Source: Verrucomicrobiia bacterium (GTDB lineage: Bacteria > Verrucomicrobiota > Verrucomicrobiia > Opitutales > Opitutaceae). From it: a DNA stretch of 64,000 nt. The notes beneath the pieces are model-generated. The model saw only the letters and a program-made list of their open reading frames with translations, had not been told where the DNA came from and made no database searches. Position 1 is the first letter of the stretch. Each line of letters opens with the position of its first letter. The stretch covers positions 1 to 64,000 of the forward strand of contig WYBX01000138.1 of the NCBI GenBank assembly GCA_011525695.1. The letters are read 5' to 3'. This document shows, in pieces, positions 46,231 to 55,144 of the stretch. Both the position numbers and the translations under genes were made by a program.

Positions 46231-46804
46231 GGTCGTAAAGCGAACGGATTCCGCGCCGGCGGAGATACTCACGGCAGCGGGCAATGCCCCGCGTCAGTTG
46301 GATCTCCACGCCGTCCTCGCTGATGCCGAGCATGGCCGCGACTTCCCGCTGCGAATGAAACTTGAGCTTTCGAAGGATCACGACTTCCCGGCAGCGTTTG
46401 GGGAGCGAATCTATCGCGGCGATCAGAAGTTGGACACATTCCGTCCGCGCCACCTGTGCAGACACGACCGGTTCATCAGCTACGACGTCCAGACCGGACA
46501 ATTCCCCCACAACCGAAATGGGCGAACGCTTTTCACGCCGGAGGATATCGATGGCAAGGCGCTTGGCCGTCGTGAAAAGGAATCCCCGGATGGAGCCGAT
46601 TGGGTTCTCGGCTCGTCGCTGCCAGATGCGCAGATACGACGATTGCACAACATCGTCGACGTCGGTGACTCGCGGAAACTGGGCCCGCAGATAGGCTCGA
46701 AGCGAGGGTTCATTCGGCAGAACTTCGTCCGTGAACCAGCGCTCGTTAGGGGTATCTGGGGCGCTCACGCGGCCATCAGTCCCGACGTCCGGTGCCGTGA
46801 GCAA
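46220..46804 (-). CDS. ECF sigma factor, FecI-like
   Basis: A 194-residue extracytoplasmic-function sigma factor. Region 2 is visible as VTDVDDVVQSSYLRIWQRR and FLFTTAKRLAIDILRR, and region 4 as IDSLPKRCREVVILRKLKFHSQREVAAMLGISEDGVEIQLTRGIARC. It is expected to transcribe the TonB receptor and sulfatase operon once FecR is activated by ligand import. The gene is first of the three-gene regulatory unit, overlapping fecR-like 46230 by 11 bases. Confidence 0.94.
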   Translation of the reverse strand: MLTAPDVGTDGRVSAPDTPNERWFTDEVLPNEPSLRAYLRAQFPRVTDVDDVVQSSYLRIWQRRAENPIGSIRGFLFTTAKRLAIDILRREKRSPISVVGELSGLDVVADEPVVSAQVARTECVQLLIAAIDSLPKRCREVVILRKLKFHSQREVAAMLGISEDGVEIQLTRGIARCREYLRRRGIRSLYDHGR

Positions 46805-46912
46805 GCCTTTTCTTTTCCGGGGTCACCATAGTCTCCGGTGCCCAATGGAATGCGGGAATCGGTGCGTATGCGAGCCGGAGCCGGCGTGCTCGAACGCAGC
46901 CCGAAAGCACTG

Positions 46913-48457
46913 TCAGCCCTCCCGGAGGATTTCCTCCAGGAGGAGCCGCAGCGATTCGGCGGAGAAGGGCTTGCCGAGCGCCGCCTTGAAGCCGTGGGCA
47001 ACCGGATCCCGAAACGCGGCGTCGTTGCTGTATCCAGTCATCAATATCGCCTTCACCCCGGCATCCAGCGCCCGGAGCCGGCGCATGGTTTCGCTTCCAC
47101 CCATGCCGCCCCGGACCGTCAAATCCAGCAGGACCGCGGCAAAGGGCCTCCCCTCCCCGTTCGCCCGGACATAGGCCGCGAGGGCCTCCTCGCCATCCTT
47201 GGCCAGGACCACCTCGTAGCCGAGATGGCCCAGCGTGTGCCCCACGATTTCGCGAATCACCTGCTCGTCGTCCATCACCAGGATCCGACGCGACGGCGCC
47301 GCCCCTGCCGCCGCCACCGGCGCCGCGCCGGCAACCGGCTGGTGTCGGGCGGGCAGGTGGATGGTCACGGTGGTCCCGCGCCCGACCGCCGATTCGACGC
47401 CCACCGTTCCCCCATGCCGCTGGATCACGTTTCGGCAGATGGTCAGCCCAAGCCCCATCCCCTTCTGCGTGCCACGCTGCTTGGTCGAAAAATACGGATC
47501 AAAAATCCGCGGCAGGACGTCGTCCGGGATGCCAATCCCGCTATCCGTGACCCGGATACGAACATAGCCTCCGGGCGCGCATTCGGGCCCCGGCGGGATC
47601 TCCAGCGTGACGTTCACCGCCTCCAGCCGGAGGACACCGTCGCCTCGCATCGCCTCGCGCGCGTTGAGGATCACGGTGTGCATCATCTGGCCGATTTGCT
47701 CCTCATCAACTTCCGCCGGCCACAAATCCGGTGCAATTTGGCTTTCCGGCCGGACCGCGGAGCCGCTGAGAGCCAGTTCGAGCGACTGCCGCAGCAGGAC
47801 CCGGAGGTCCACGATCCGCCGCGGTGACGTCTCCCCGTCCGCAAACGCAATCAACTGCTGGGTGATTCGCTTCGCGGCATGGATTGTCTCCCGCGCCTGG
47901 GCGAGGTGCTGTTCCTGCGGCTTGCTCGTGGTGCCCGACAGGCTGACCATGTCCAGGTTCAGCTGCAGGCTCGCCAGGAGGTTGTTGAAATCGTGCGCGA
48001 TGCCGCCGGCGAGCACTCCCGTGGATTCGAGCTTGCTCAGGACAAGCCGTTCGTTCTCCAGCTGCCGACGCTCCGTGATGTCACGGGCTATTGCAAAAAC
48101 CAGAGTCGCGCCCGGCTCGACCACGGATTGCCAGGAAAGCCAGCGGTAGGTTCCGTCCTTGCAGCGATAGCGGTTTTCCAATCCGCGAACCGGGATTCCC
48201 TGTGACAACCCTGAACGTGCCTGCAGGGTCCGGTCGCGATCCTCCGGGTGCATGAAGTGCTCCACCGGTCGGGAGAGGAGTTCCTCCTCGGTCCAGCCAA
48301 GGACCCGGGTCCAGGAGGGATTCACCCGCTTGAAATACCCGTCCAGGCCGGCAATGCAGATCAAGTCGAGCGACCGGTTGAAAAGCCGGTTGTAATCGGC
48401 CTCGAGCCGGGAAATCCGGCCACAGTCGGCCCCGAGCGGGCATGGGCTCTCTTGCAT
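46913..48457 (-). CDS. PAS-domain hybrid sensor histidine kinase with receiver domain
   Basis: A 514-residue soluble kinase. A PAS domain (about 20-130: NRSLDLICIAGLDGYFKRVNPSW through AIARDITERRQLE) precedes a HisKA-type helix with His155 (GGIAHDFNNLL) and an HATPase domain (NAREAM, DSGIGIPDD, KGMGLGLTI). An Ala/Pro linker leads to a C-terminal receiver with phosphoacceptor Asp445 (AAVLLDLTVRGG) and a late Lys (GKPFS). There is no membrane helix, so it senses a cytoplasmic signal. It precedes the sigma-factor gene by 108 bases on the same strand, but a functional link is unproven. No output DNA-binding domain exists. Confidence 0.93.
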   Translation of the reverse strand: MQESPCPLGADCGRISRLEADYNRLFNRSLDLICIAGLDGYFKRVNPSWTRVLGWTEEELLSRPVEHFMHPEDRDRTLQARSGLSQGIPVRGLENRYRCKDGTYRWLSWQSVVEPGATLVFAIARDITERRQLENERLVLSKLESTGVLAGGIAHDFNNLLASLQLNLDMVSLSGTTSKPQEQHLAQARETIHAAKRITQQLIAFADGETSPRRIVDLRVLLRQSLELALSGSAVRPESQIAPDLWPAEVDEEQIGQMMHTVILNAREAMRGDGVLRLEAVNVTLEIPPGPECAPGGYVRIRVTDSGIGIPDDVLPRIFDPYFSTKQRGTQKGMGLGLTICRNVIQRHGGTVGVESAVGRGTTVTIHLPARHQPVAGAAPVAAAGAAPSRRILVMDDEQVIREIVGHTLGHLGYEVVLAKDGEEALAAYVRANGEGRPFAAVLLDLTVRGGMGGSETMRRLRALDAGVKAILMTGYSNDAAFRDPVAHGFKAALGKPFSAESLRLLLEEILREG

Positions 48458-48576
48458 TATTCAGTGACTAAAAGCCGCTCCGCTTCGTGCAATCCTCTTC
48501 CGCTCGCCCGGCTCCCGAAGCGCCGGATTCCGCATTTTTGGGCTGCGAAACCCCGGCCGGCTCCGCAGGGTGATGC

Positions 48577-49758
48577 GTGGGACCCTCCCGGCGATCGCTC
48601 CTCCTCCTGCCCGTCATCTATCTCGGATTCATCAGCCTCGGGCTGCCGGATGGAACCCTGGGGGTGGCCTGGCCGGCGATGCATGTGGGCCTGGATCTCC
48701 CGCTGGGCCTCGCCGGCACGCTGCTGCTCGTCGTCACGCTCTTGTCGGCGTTTGCCAGTTTCACCAGCGGACGGGTGATCGCGCGGTTTCGGACCGGTCC
48801 CGTGATGACGACCAGCTGCGTGCTTACCGGCACGGCGCTGCTGCTGGTGTCCCGGGCGGAAAACCTGGGCTGGCTGATCGCTGCCGCCATTCCGCTGGGA
48901 TTCGGCGCCGGCACCGTGGATGCGGGGCTCAACGGTTATGTCGCGCGCAATTACAGTGGACGGCACATGAACTGGCTGCACGCGTGCTGGGGGATCGGCG
49001 CCACCTGCGGGCCGCTGATCATGGCGCGGGCCCTGGGCACGGGAGCAGGCTGGCGTGCCGGCTACTCCACCATTGCGCTCGTGCAGCTGTCGCTGGCGGC
49101 CGTGTTCCTGTGCACGCTTCCGCTCTGGAGCGCGGGTGACGCGCACCGGGATCCGGGGCACGCCGGCCATGCGAGCGGTTCCGCTCCGAAGCTGCAGGCG
49201 GATTCCGCCGCCGGCTGGCTCTCGGCGGGCATCTTTGCCCTCTACGCGGCCGTCGAGATCACCACGGGCCTCTGGGCCGGCTCAATTCTGGTGGAATCAC
49301 GCGGGATCGAGCCGGCGCGGGCGGGGCTCAGTGTTTCGGCCTACTACGCCGCGATCACGATCGGCCGGCTGTTGGTGGGGTTTGCCGCGGATCGCGTTGG
49401 GAGCCGCCGGCTGGTGGGGAACGGGCTGCTGGTGGCCCTGGCGGGCGCCGGGCTTTTCGTCACCGCCAACACGGCAGGAACGGCCGCGGTGGCGCTGGTG
49501 CTCTTCGGACTCGGGCTGGCGCCGGTCTACCCCGGCCTGATGCATGAAGTGCCACGGCGGTTCGCACCGGCGGCTGTGCAGGCCGTCATTGGCCGGCAAA
49601 CCGGCGGGGCGTATATTGGCGGCGCCGCGTTTCCGGCCCTGGCCGGCTGGCTTGCCCCCGTATCGCTGGAGGCGCTCACCTGGATCGTGACCGCCGGAGT
49701 CGTTGTCCTTGTTTTCTGCGTCCGACGGCTCGATCGGATCACCCGGCCGGGCGGCTGA
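48577..49758 (+). CDS. MFS transporter
   Basis: A 393-residue major-facilitator permease with twelve predicted membrane segments and a hydrophilic central loop rich in His/Gly/Ala (about 186-210). The first helix contains LGFISLGLPDGTLGVAWPAM, a pattern common in FucP-like or general MFS sugar/drug transporters. It starts at GTG 48577; an overlapping out-of-frame ATG at 48573 gives no MFS match. It is divergent from the histidine kinase (119-base gap). Substrate cannot be predicted. Confidence 0.88.
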   Translation: MGPSRRSLLLLPVIYLGFISLGLPDGTLGVAWPAMHVGLDLPLGLAGTLLLVVTLLSAFASFTSGRVIARFRTGPVMTTSCVLTGTALLLVSRAENLGWLIAAAIPLGFGAGTVDAGLNGYVARNYSGRHMNWLHACWGIGATCGPLIMARALGTGAGWRAGYSTIALVQLSLAAVFLCTLPLWSAGDAHRDPGHAGHASGSAPKLQADSAAGWLSAGIFALYAAVEITTGLWAGSILVESRGIEPARAGLSVSAYYAAITIGRLLVGFAADRVGSRRLVGNGLLVALAGAGLFVTANTAGTAAVALVLFGLGLAPVYPGLMHEVPRRFAPAAVQAVIGRQTGGAYIGGAAFPALAGWLAPVSLEALTWIVTAGVVVLVFCVRRLDRITRPGG

Positions 49759-49777
49759 TTTCCATTCAAAAGGCGCG

Positions 49778-49817
49778 GAGCCAGTTTCATGTCGTGATCA
49801 CGACACGCAACTGGCTC
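49778..49817. terminator. Nested palindrome after the MFS gene
   Basis: A 40-base structured element between the MFS and HD-domain genes. The outer arms GAGCCAGTT (49778-49786) and AACTGGCTC (49809-49817) enclose the perfect 14-base palindrome GTCGTGATCACGAC (49791-49804). A small hairpin GCCTT-CAA-AAGGC follows at 49832-49844. There is no T-run. It could be a terminator, an mRNA stabiliser or an operator. Confidence 0.45.
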
Positions 49818-49890
49818 GACCGGTCGCAGCTGCCTTCAAAAGGCTCACTCTCTGCTTTCCATGGGGGCCGCCACGCGCTCACCATCCAGC

Positions 49891-50439
49891 ATGCCGCTGC
49901 CCAGCAAGGAAGAAGGTCACGCGCTCCTCGAACGCCATGTCCAGGATGGCTACCAGCGCCATCATGCCCTGATGGTCGCCACCGCGATGGCGGGATACGC
50001 CGGACGCTACGACGCCGACAATTCACTGCTCTGGTATCTCACCGGATTGCTGCACGACCTCGACTTCGAGAGCCACCCTGACCTGCATCCGGCGGAGGAG
50101 CTGAAATGGTTCAGGGAATGGGGCTATCCGGAGGATTTCATCCACGCGGTCGAGGCGCACGCCTACGGCTACCACGGCTTCACGACGCTCCCGCAAACGA
50201 AACTCGCGGCCGCGCTCCTCGCGTGCGACGAGATTTGCGGCATCTTCTACGCCTACCGGAAGCTGAATCCAGTGCGGTACGGGGAGATGAAACCCAGCTC
50301 GATCAAGAAGAAGGTGAAGGAACCGGCATTCGCGGCGAAGGTGGATCGCCGCACAATTCATCTCGGCTGCGAACATCTCGGGGTCTCCTTGGACGACCAT
50401 GTGGCCAATCTAATCACTTTCTTCGCCGTATTGGAATAG
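49891..50439 (+). CDS. HD-domain (HDIG-type) metal-dependent phosphohydrolase-like protein
   Basis: A 182-residue soluble protein. HD-domain ligands are His in QRHHALMVA, His-Asp in LTGLLHDLDFE, His in VEAHAYGYHG and Asp in LLACDEICG. Members are usually nucleotidases or signalling-nucleotide hydrolases; many small ones like this have no assigned substrate. I prefer the ATG at 49891 (MPLPSKEEG), where family similarity seems to start, over ATG 49861. It is convergent with the pectate-lyase gene (79-base gap). Confidence 0.82.
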   Translation: MPLPSKEEGHALLERHVQDGYQRHHALMVATAMAGYAGRYDADNSLLWYLTGLLHDLDFESHPDLHPAEELKWFREWGYPEDFIHAVEAHAYGYHGFTTLPQTKLAAALLACDEICGIFYAYRKLNPVRYGEMKPSSIKKKVKEPAFAAKVDRRTIHLGCEHLGVSLDDHVANLITFFAVLE

Positions 50440-50471
50440 GTTGGACGCAACGGCTCAGCCAGTCTGCAACA

Positions 50472-50490
50472 GAACGGCGTTTCACCGTTC
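50472..50490. terminator. Weak hairpin between convergent HD and pectate-lyase genes
   Basis: GAACGG (50472-50477) pairs with CCGTTC (50485-50490) around a 7-base loop in the 79-base convergent gap. It could end transcription from either side, but it is short and lacks a T-run. Confidence 0.3.
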
Positions 50491-50518
50491 GTAAGCTCCT
50501 GGCGAGACACCGCGTCCG

Positions 50519-51883
50519 CTACCGGCGACCCGGGTGCCGCTCGATGAAGCGGCCGTCAGGATTGGCCAGCCAGTTCAGGTATTCCTCGAGATTGGTGTAG
50601 CCATCGCGGTCGCGGTCGAGATTGCGATCCGCAGGGTCCTTCCGATCCAGCTGGTGGGCCATTTCCCACCAGTTGGGCATGCCATCTTCATCGTCATCCT
50701 CCACGGAGCGCGCCGGCCGGATATATGGCCAGCCGCCGGCATCATCCTGGGAGTCGAGAATGCCGTTCCGGCCGAATGCCGCCTTGCCGGTGCGGACCTC
50801 CTCGATGATTCGCAGATCTACCGGGTCCCGGACGAGCGATGCGCCCGCGGAAGCCAGCACAAGCCCATAAGCTTCGCCGACGGTCGTCTCAGAACTGATT
50901 TTCGGATACGGGAATGGCTCGGCGACCCGGTTGTGCGGGCCGGCCTTGAAGCGGTAGTGCACGCCGGCCCAATTGTCGGCGGAGACGGTGGGATTCCCGT
51001 CCATGTGATTCCCCTCGATATAGAACCCCGGAAACGTGTCCTTGATGTTCTGATCCAGCTCGAAGATCAGGCTCAGGTTCTCCGCCGGGGTCGCCGGCCC
51101 GGGTTTGTAATAATTGCCAACCCAATTGGCACGAGCGGTGGGTCCACCGTGATTGCTCCTTCGCCCCCAGTTGTAGATGACATTGTTGCGGTAGTCGATT
51201 TGCACCAAATCGCGACGCCATGAGACGTTCGGGTTCCGCTCGATGTTGTGGGCGTAGAGATTGTGATGATAGCTCATCCGGAGCGCCCCCGCGATGCCTC
51301 CCTTGCTGTGCTTGCCCTCCGGATGGATGGAATCGTCGAGCCCCTCGGTGATCATGCACCATTGGATCGTCAGGAGATCCGTTGTGGCGGACTGCGCGGA
51401 GAGGCATTCGTCGATCCCCCAACTCGCGCTGCAGTGATCAACAATGATGTTGCTGCCGCTGCCGATGGAGAGCGCGTCCTGGCCACCCTGGAAGAACCCA
51501 CCGCGATCGCCGAGTCGAAAACGAAGGTACCGCAGGATCAGGTGATCACCCCGCAGCTCAAATTCATAATTGCTCAGGGTGATGCCGGAGCCCGGGGCTG
51601 ACTGGCCGGCGATGGTGAGGTGCGATTTTTCGCCCTGCAGCGGAGACTGAAGCTCGATCGTGCCGGCGACCCGGAACACGATCGTTCGCGGCCCCTCGGC
51701 GGTCTGAATGCCATCACGCAGCGATCCCGGGCCGGAATCATGCAGATTGACCACGTGATAGACGTCGCCACCGCGCCCGCCCTGGGCAAAGCGACCGAAA
51801 CCCTCGGCCCCGGGGAACGCTGGCTGCTGCGCCACTGCAAAGGCGAGTGTGGCAAGAAAGAGCATGAGGAAAGCAACGTTCAT
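50519..51883 (-). CDS. Exported pectate-lyase-like parallel beta-helix protein
   Basis: A 454-residue secreted protein with signal peptide MNVAFLMLFLATLAFAVAQ. The mature start FPGAEGFGRFAQGGRGGDVYHVVNL is that of polysaccharide lyase family 1-like proteins. It has repeated beta-helix turns (IIVDHCSASWGID, MSYHHNLYAHNIERNP, RRDLVQIDYRNNVIYNWG). A C-terminal Asp-rich calcium motif of thrombospondin-3/EF-hand type (about 405-445: DDDEDGMPNWWE, DRDRDGYTNLEEY) follows. It probably cleaves pectin by beta-elimination. Its ATG overlaps the stop of an RND transporter gene as ATGA, an unusual partnership. Confidence 0.85.
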   Translation of the reverse strand: MNVAFLMLFLATLAFAVAQQPAFPGAEGFGRFAQGGRGGDVYHVVNLHDSGPGSLRDGIQTAEGPRTIVFRVAGTIELQSPLQGEKSHLTIAGQSAPGSGITLSNYEFELRGDHLILRYLRFRLGDRGGFFQGGQDALSIGSGSNIIVDHCSASWGIDECLSAQSATTDLLTIQWCMITEGLDDSIHPEGKHSKGGIAGALRMSYHHNLYAHNIERNPNVSWRRDLVQIDYRNNVIYNWGRRSNHGGPTARANWVGNYYKPGPATPAENLSLIFELDQNIKDTFPGFYIEGNHMDGNPTVSADNWAGVHYRFKAGPHNRVAEPFPYPKISSETTVGEAYGLVLASAGASLVRDPVDLRIIEEVRTGKAAFGRNGILDSQDDAGGWPYIRPARSVEDDDEDGMPNWWEMAHQLDRKDPADRNLDRDRDGYTNLEEYLNWLANPDGRFIERHPGRR

Positions 51884-54800
51884 GTGAGAGAGGTGTCCGC
51901 CTGCCGGCTCACGCGCCGCAGCCGGCGCCGGTGGTTCCACAGGATGACATCGTCGACCATCGCGTAGAGACAGGGGATGAGGATCAGCGTGATCATCGTC
52001 GCGAAGACCAGCCCCCAGACCAGCGCCTGGGCCATGGGGGCGAGGAACTCCTCCTGACCGGCGCTGTGAAATGCGAGTGACCAGAGGCCGGCCACCGTGG
52101 TCACGGTGGTGAGGAAGATCGGTCGCAGCCGCACCCGGCCCGCTTCGAGAATGGAGAACCAACGGTCGAAGCGATAGTGGCTCAGCCCGGCGTCACCCGG
52201 CTTGATCAGCGGATTGGCCTCGCGAAAGCGATTGATGAAGTCGAGGAACACGACCGAGTTGTTCACCACGATTCCCGCCAGGGCGATCGTGCCCAGGATC
52301 GACATCAGCCCCATGGTCGCGCCCGTGAACAATAGCCCGAGCACCACGCCGACGATCCCAAAGGGAATCACGGCCATGACGATCAACGGCTGGGCGAAGG
52401 AATTGAACAGCACGGCCAGGATCGTGTAGATCAGCGCAATCGCCAGCAGCGAGGCGAGCCCCATCGCCTCCAGGCTCTCCTGCGTGTCCTCGTTCTCACC
52501 CGCAAGCCGGAAATGGTATCCAGGATGCGACTTCAGCACCTCCGGCATCCATCCGGCGATTTGGCGGTTGATCTCGATTGACGTGATCACGCGCGGATCC
52601 ACGTCGGCCGACACGGTGATGGTCCGGCTCTGATCCCGGCGGAAAATCCGCGCCAGTCCGCTGCCCAATTCCAGACTGGCCACGTCCGGCAACGCCGTAA
52701 CCCGTCCGTCCCGGCCCACCAACCGCAGCCCAAGCATCCGCCCGGCATCCCGGCCCGCCTGCTCCACCAGCCGCACCCTCACCACCACTTCATCGTCATC
52801 CCAGCGCATCCGGTTGGCTTCGACGCCGTCGTAGGCCATGGCGACCAGGAGCCCGACCTCACGGGCGTCGAGCCCCTTCCGGGCCGCCCGCTCCTGATCC
52901 AGCACGATCCGCCATTCCGGAGTGCCGGCGTCAAAGTCGTCAGCGACGTTGGTGACGCCTTCAACCCGGCCCAGCCGCTCCTTCACCTTGGCGGCAAGCG
53001 TCCTCAGGGTGGCGAAATCCTCGCCGGAAATGATGACATTGACCGCGCGACCGACGGGCGGCCCGCCCCCCTCCTTCCGGGCCGAGGCCCGGACGAACCG
53101 CGGATATCCGGCCAGCAGCCGCTGGAGCTCGCGCTCGATCGTAGAGGCTTTGCGCGCCCGCGGGTTCTGCTCGTCGATGTCGACCGTGATCATCGCGAGG
53201 TTGGGCCCGATCAGTTCGAATTCATCGGAATCGTTCAGCCGCCGGCCCACCTGCGACAACACCGCCCGGACATCATCCGGTGGCAACAATTCCACGATTT
53301 CGCGCTCCAGCGCGGCCACCTCATCCTCGGTGTGATCCAGGGAGGCGCTGGACGGAAGATCGAGCTTGATGAAAAGCCGGTCCGCGTAATCGGTATCGAA
53401 AAGCCGGAACGGAATGATCGGCGAGATGACAAGCGCGGCGCTGCCCGCGATGGTGAGACAGAACACCACCACCACCAGGTAACGCCGCCGGAGGCAGGCC
53501 TTGAGGAAAAAGAGATAGAGTTCACGGACGCGTTCGAAACCCTCATCGAAGAAGTGCCGCATCTCCCAATAGGCCAGTGACACGTGCAGTCGGGCCTTCG
53601 CCCAGCCGGTTGCCTCCGCCAGCCGCCGTTCCAGTTCGGCAGTGGATGGCGGCTGGCGCACAAAATCGGCGAGGTGGCTGGGCAGGACAAAGAATGCCTG
53701 CACGACCGAGAACGCGAGCGCGGCCACGACGACGATCGGGATCGTGAAGAGGATCCGCCCGATGATTCCCTCGCCGAGCAGCAGGGGGAGAAAGGCGGCA
53801 ACCGTCGTCGCGACGCTCCCGAGGACGGGGATGATGACCTCACGCGTTCCCTCGACCGCGGCCTGCAGCCGGGGCATGCCGCGCTCATAATGCCGGTAGA
53901 CATTCTCGGAGATGACCACGGCGTCGTCCACGAGCATCCCGAGCGCCATGATCACGCCGAAGAGCGAGAGCACGTCGACGGTGCCACCCGTCACGTACAT
54001 GACAATGAAGACTCCGGCCACCGACACGGGCAGACCGACGGACACCACGAGCGCGAGCCGCCAGTTGAGAAACATCATCAACAGGAGCGAAATGATCAAC
54101 AGCGCCTGGAGTCCATTGGTGATGACCGTCTCGAGCCGGATGTCGATTGGGCGGGTGGCGTCGGAAAGGACCAGGATGTTGGAACCTGGTGGAAGCGTCG
54201 GTTCCACCGAGGCGATGACCTCCCGCACGCCTGCCGCGACCTCGCGTGCGTCGGCGCCCTGCTGGCGAAAGACGGTGAAGCCCACCCCCGGCCTCAGGTT
54301 CACTCGCGCTCGGAAACGCGGCTCCTCCGCCGTCTCGCGCACGCTCGCGACGTCGCGCACCAGCACCTGGCGTCCGTCGGCGCCGGTCATCACTGGTATC
54401 GCTTCAAAATCGCTCACGCGCTGCGCCTGTGAAATGACTCGCACCACACGCTCGCCCCCCTCGCCCCGCTGGCGTCCCGCGGCTGTGTCGAGATTACTCC
54501 CCTGCACGGCCGCAAAGACTGCAGCCGGCGAGATCCCGTGGGCCTCGGCCCGCACCGGATCGATTTCAATCCAGACCTCGCGCCGCTCGAGCCCGTCCAC
54601 ATTCACCCGCGACACGCCGCGCACCAACCGCAATTCCCGTTCCAGCCGATCCAACTGGGGCCGGATCTCGCGCGCCTCGACTCCCGGCGGCAGCGTCACG
54701 CCCAGCCCGAACAGCGGAAACGGCGCGTCAAACAACTCGACCACGGGCTCCTCGATCGTGGGCGGCAACCGGCTGCGGATTCGAGCCACCTCCTGCCGGA

Positions 54801-55128
54801 CATCATTGACGACCGTGTCGGCATCGGCGCTCGCATCGACCTGGAGCCAGATGGAGGCGAAATTCGGCTGGGAGATCGAATTGAGCTCCTTGATGTTCTT
54901 CACCGAGGCAAGCGCCTCCTCGATCGGGATGGCCACGAGCCGTTCCATGTCCTCCGGCAGCCCGTTCGTGCGATCCAGGACCCCGATGGTGACAAAGTTC
55001 CAGGCAATGTCGGGGAACAGCGACCGGGGCACCTTGACCGCGCCCAGGAAGAATCCGCTCACGAGCACAACGAGGGTGAGCAGGTTGACGGCAACCCGAT
55101 TGCGTACGCTCCAGCGGGCGGGATTCAT
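51880..55128 (-). CDS. RND-family efflux transporter (second system)
   Basis: A 1082-residue RND permease. The N-terminal membrane helix (AVNLLTLVVLVSGFFLGA), the proton-relay motif ALGMLVDDAVVISENVYRHYERG and two large periplasmic loops are visible. It resembles the MdtABC/HAE1 or lipid-exporting branch rather than AcrB in detail, with SLFPDIAWNFVTIGV near the first loop. It lies 16 bases after its adaptor gene and overlaps the downstream pectate-lyase gene by 4 bases. No outer-membrane channel gene is present. Confidence 0.92.
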   Translation of the reverse strand: MNPARWSVRNRVAVNLLTLVVLVSGFFLGAVKVPRSLFPDIAWNFVTIGVLDRTNGLPEDMERLVAIPIEEALASVKNIKELNSISQPNFASIWLQVDASADADTVVNDVRQEVARIRSRLPPTIEEPVVELFDAPFPLFGLGVTLPPGVEAREIRPQLDRLERELRLVRGVSRVNVDGLERREVWIEIDPVRAEAHGISPAAVFAAVQGSNLDTAAGRQRGEGGERVVRVISQAQRVSDFEAIPVMTGADGRQVLVRDVASVRETAEEPRFRARVNLRPGVGFTVFRQQGADAREVAAGVREVIASVEPTLPPGSNILVLSDATRPIDIRLETVITNGLQALLIISLLLMMFLNWRLALVVSVGLPVSVAGVFIVMYVTGGTVDVLSLFGVIMALGMLVDDAVVISENVYRHYERGMPRLQAAVEGTREVIIPVLGSVATTVAAFLPLLLGEGIIGRILFTIPIVVVAALAFSVVQAFFVLPSHLADFVRQPPSTAELERRLAEATGWAKARLHVSLAYWEMRHFFDEGFERVRELYLFFLKACLRRRYLVVVVFCLTIAGSAALVISPIIPFRLFDTDYADRLFIKLDLPSSASLDHTEDEVAALEREIVELLPPDDVRAVLSQVGRRLNDSDEFELIGPNLAMITVDIDEQNPRARKASTIERELQRLLAGYPRFVRASARKEGGGPPVGRAVNVIISGEDFATLRTLAAKVKERLGRVEGVTNVADDFDAGTPEWRIVLDQERAARKGLDAREVGLLVAMAYDGVEANRMRWDDDEVVVRVRLVEQAGRDAGRMLGLRLVGRDGRVTALPDVASLELGSGLARIFRRDQSRTITVSADVDPRVITSIEINRQIAGWMPEVLKSHPGYHFRLAGENEDTQESLEAMGLASLLAIALIYTILAVLFNSFAQPLIVMAVIPFGIVGVVLGLLFTGATMGLMSILGTIALAGIVVNNSVVFLDFINRFREANPLIKPGDAGLSHYRFDRWFSILEAGRVRLRPIFLTTVTTVAGLWSLAFHSAGQEEFLAPMAQALVWGLVFATMITLILIPCLYAMVDDVILWNHRRRLRRVSRQADTSLT

Positions 55129-55144
55129 CGGGGGTCGAAAGTGG

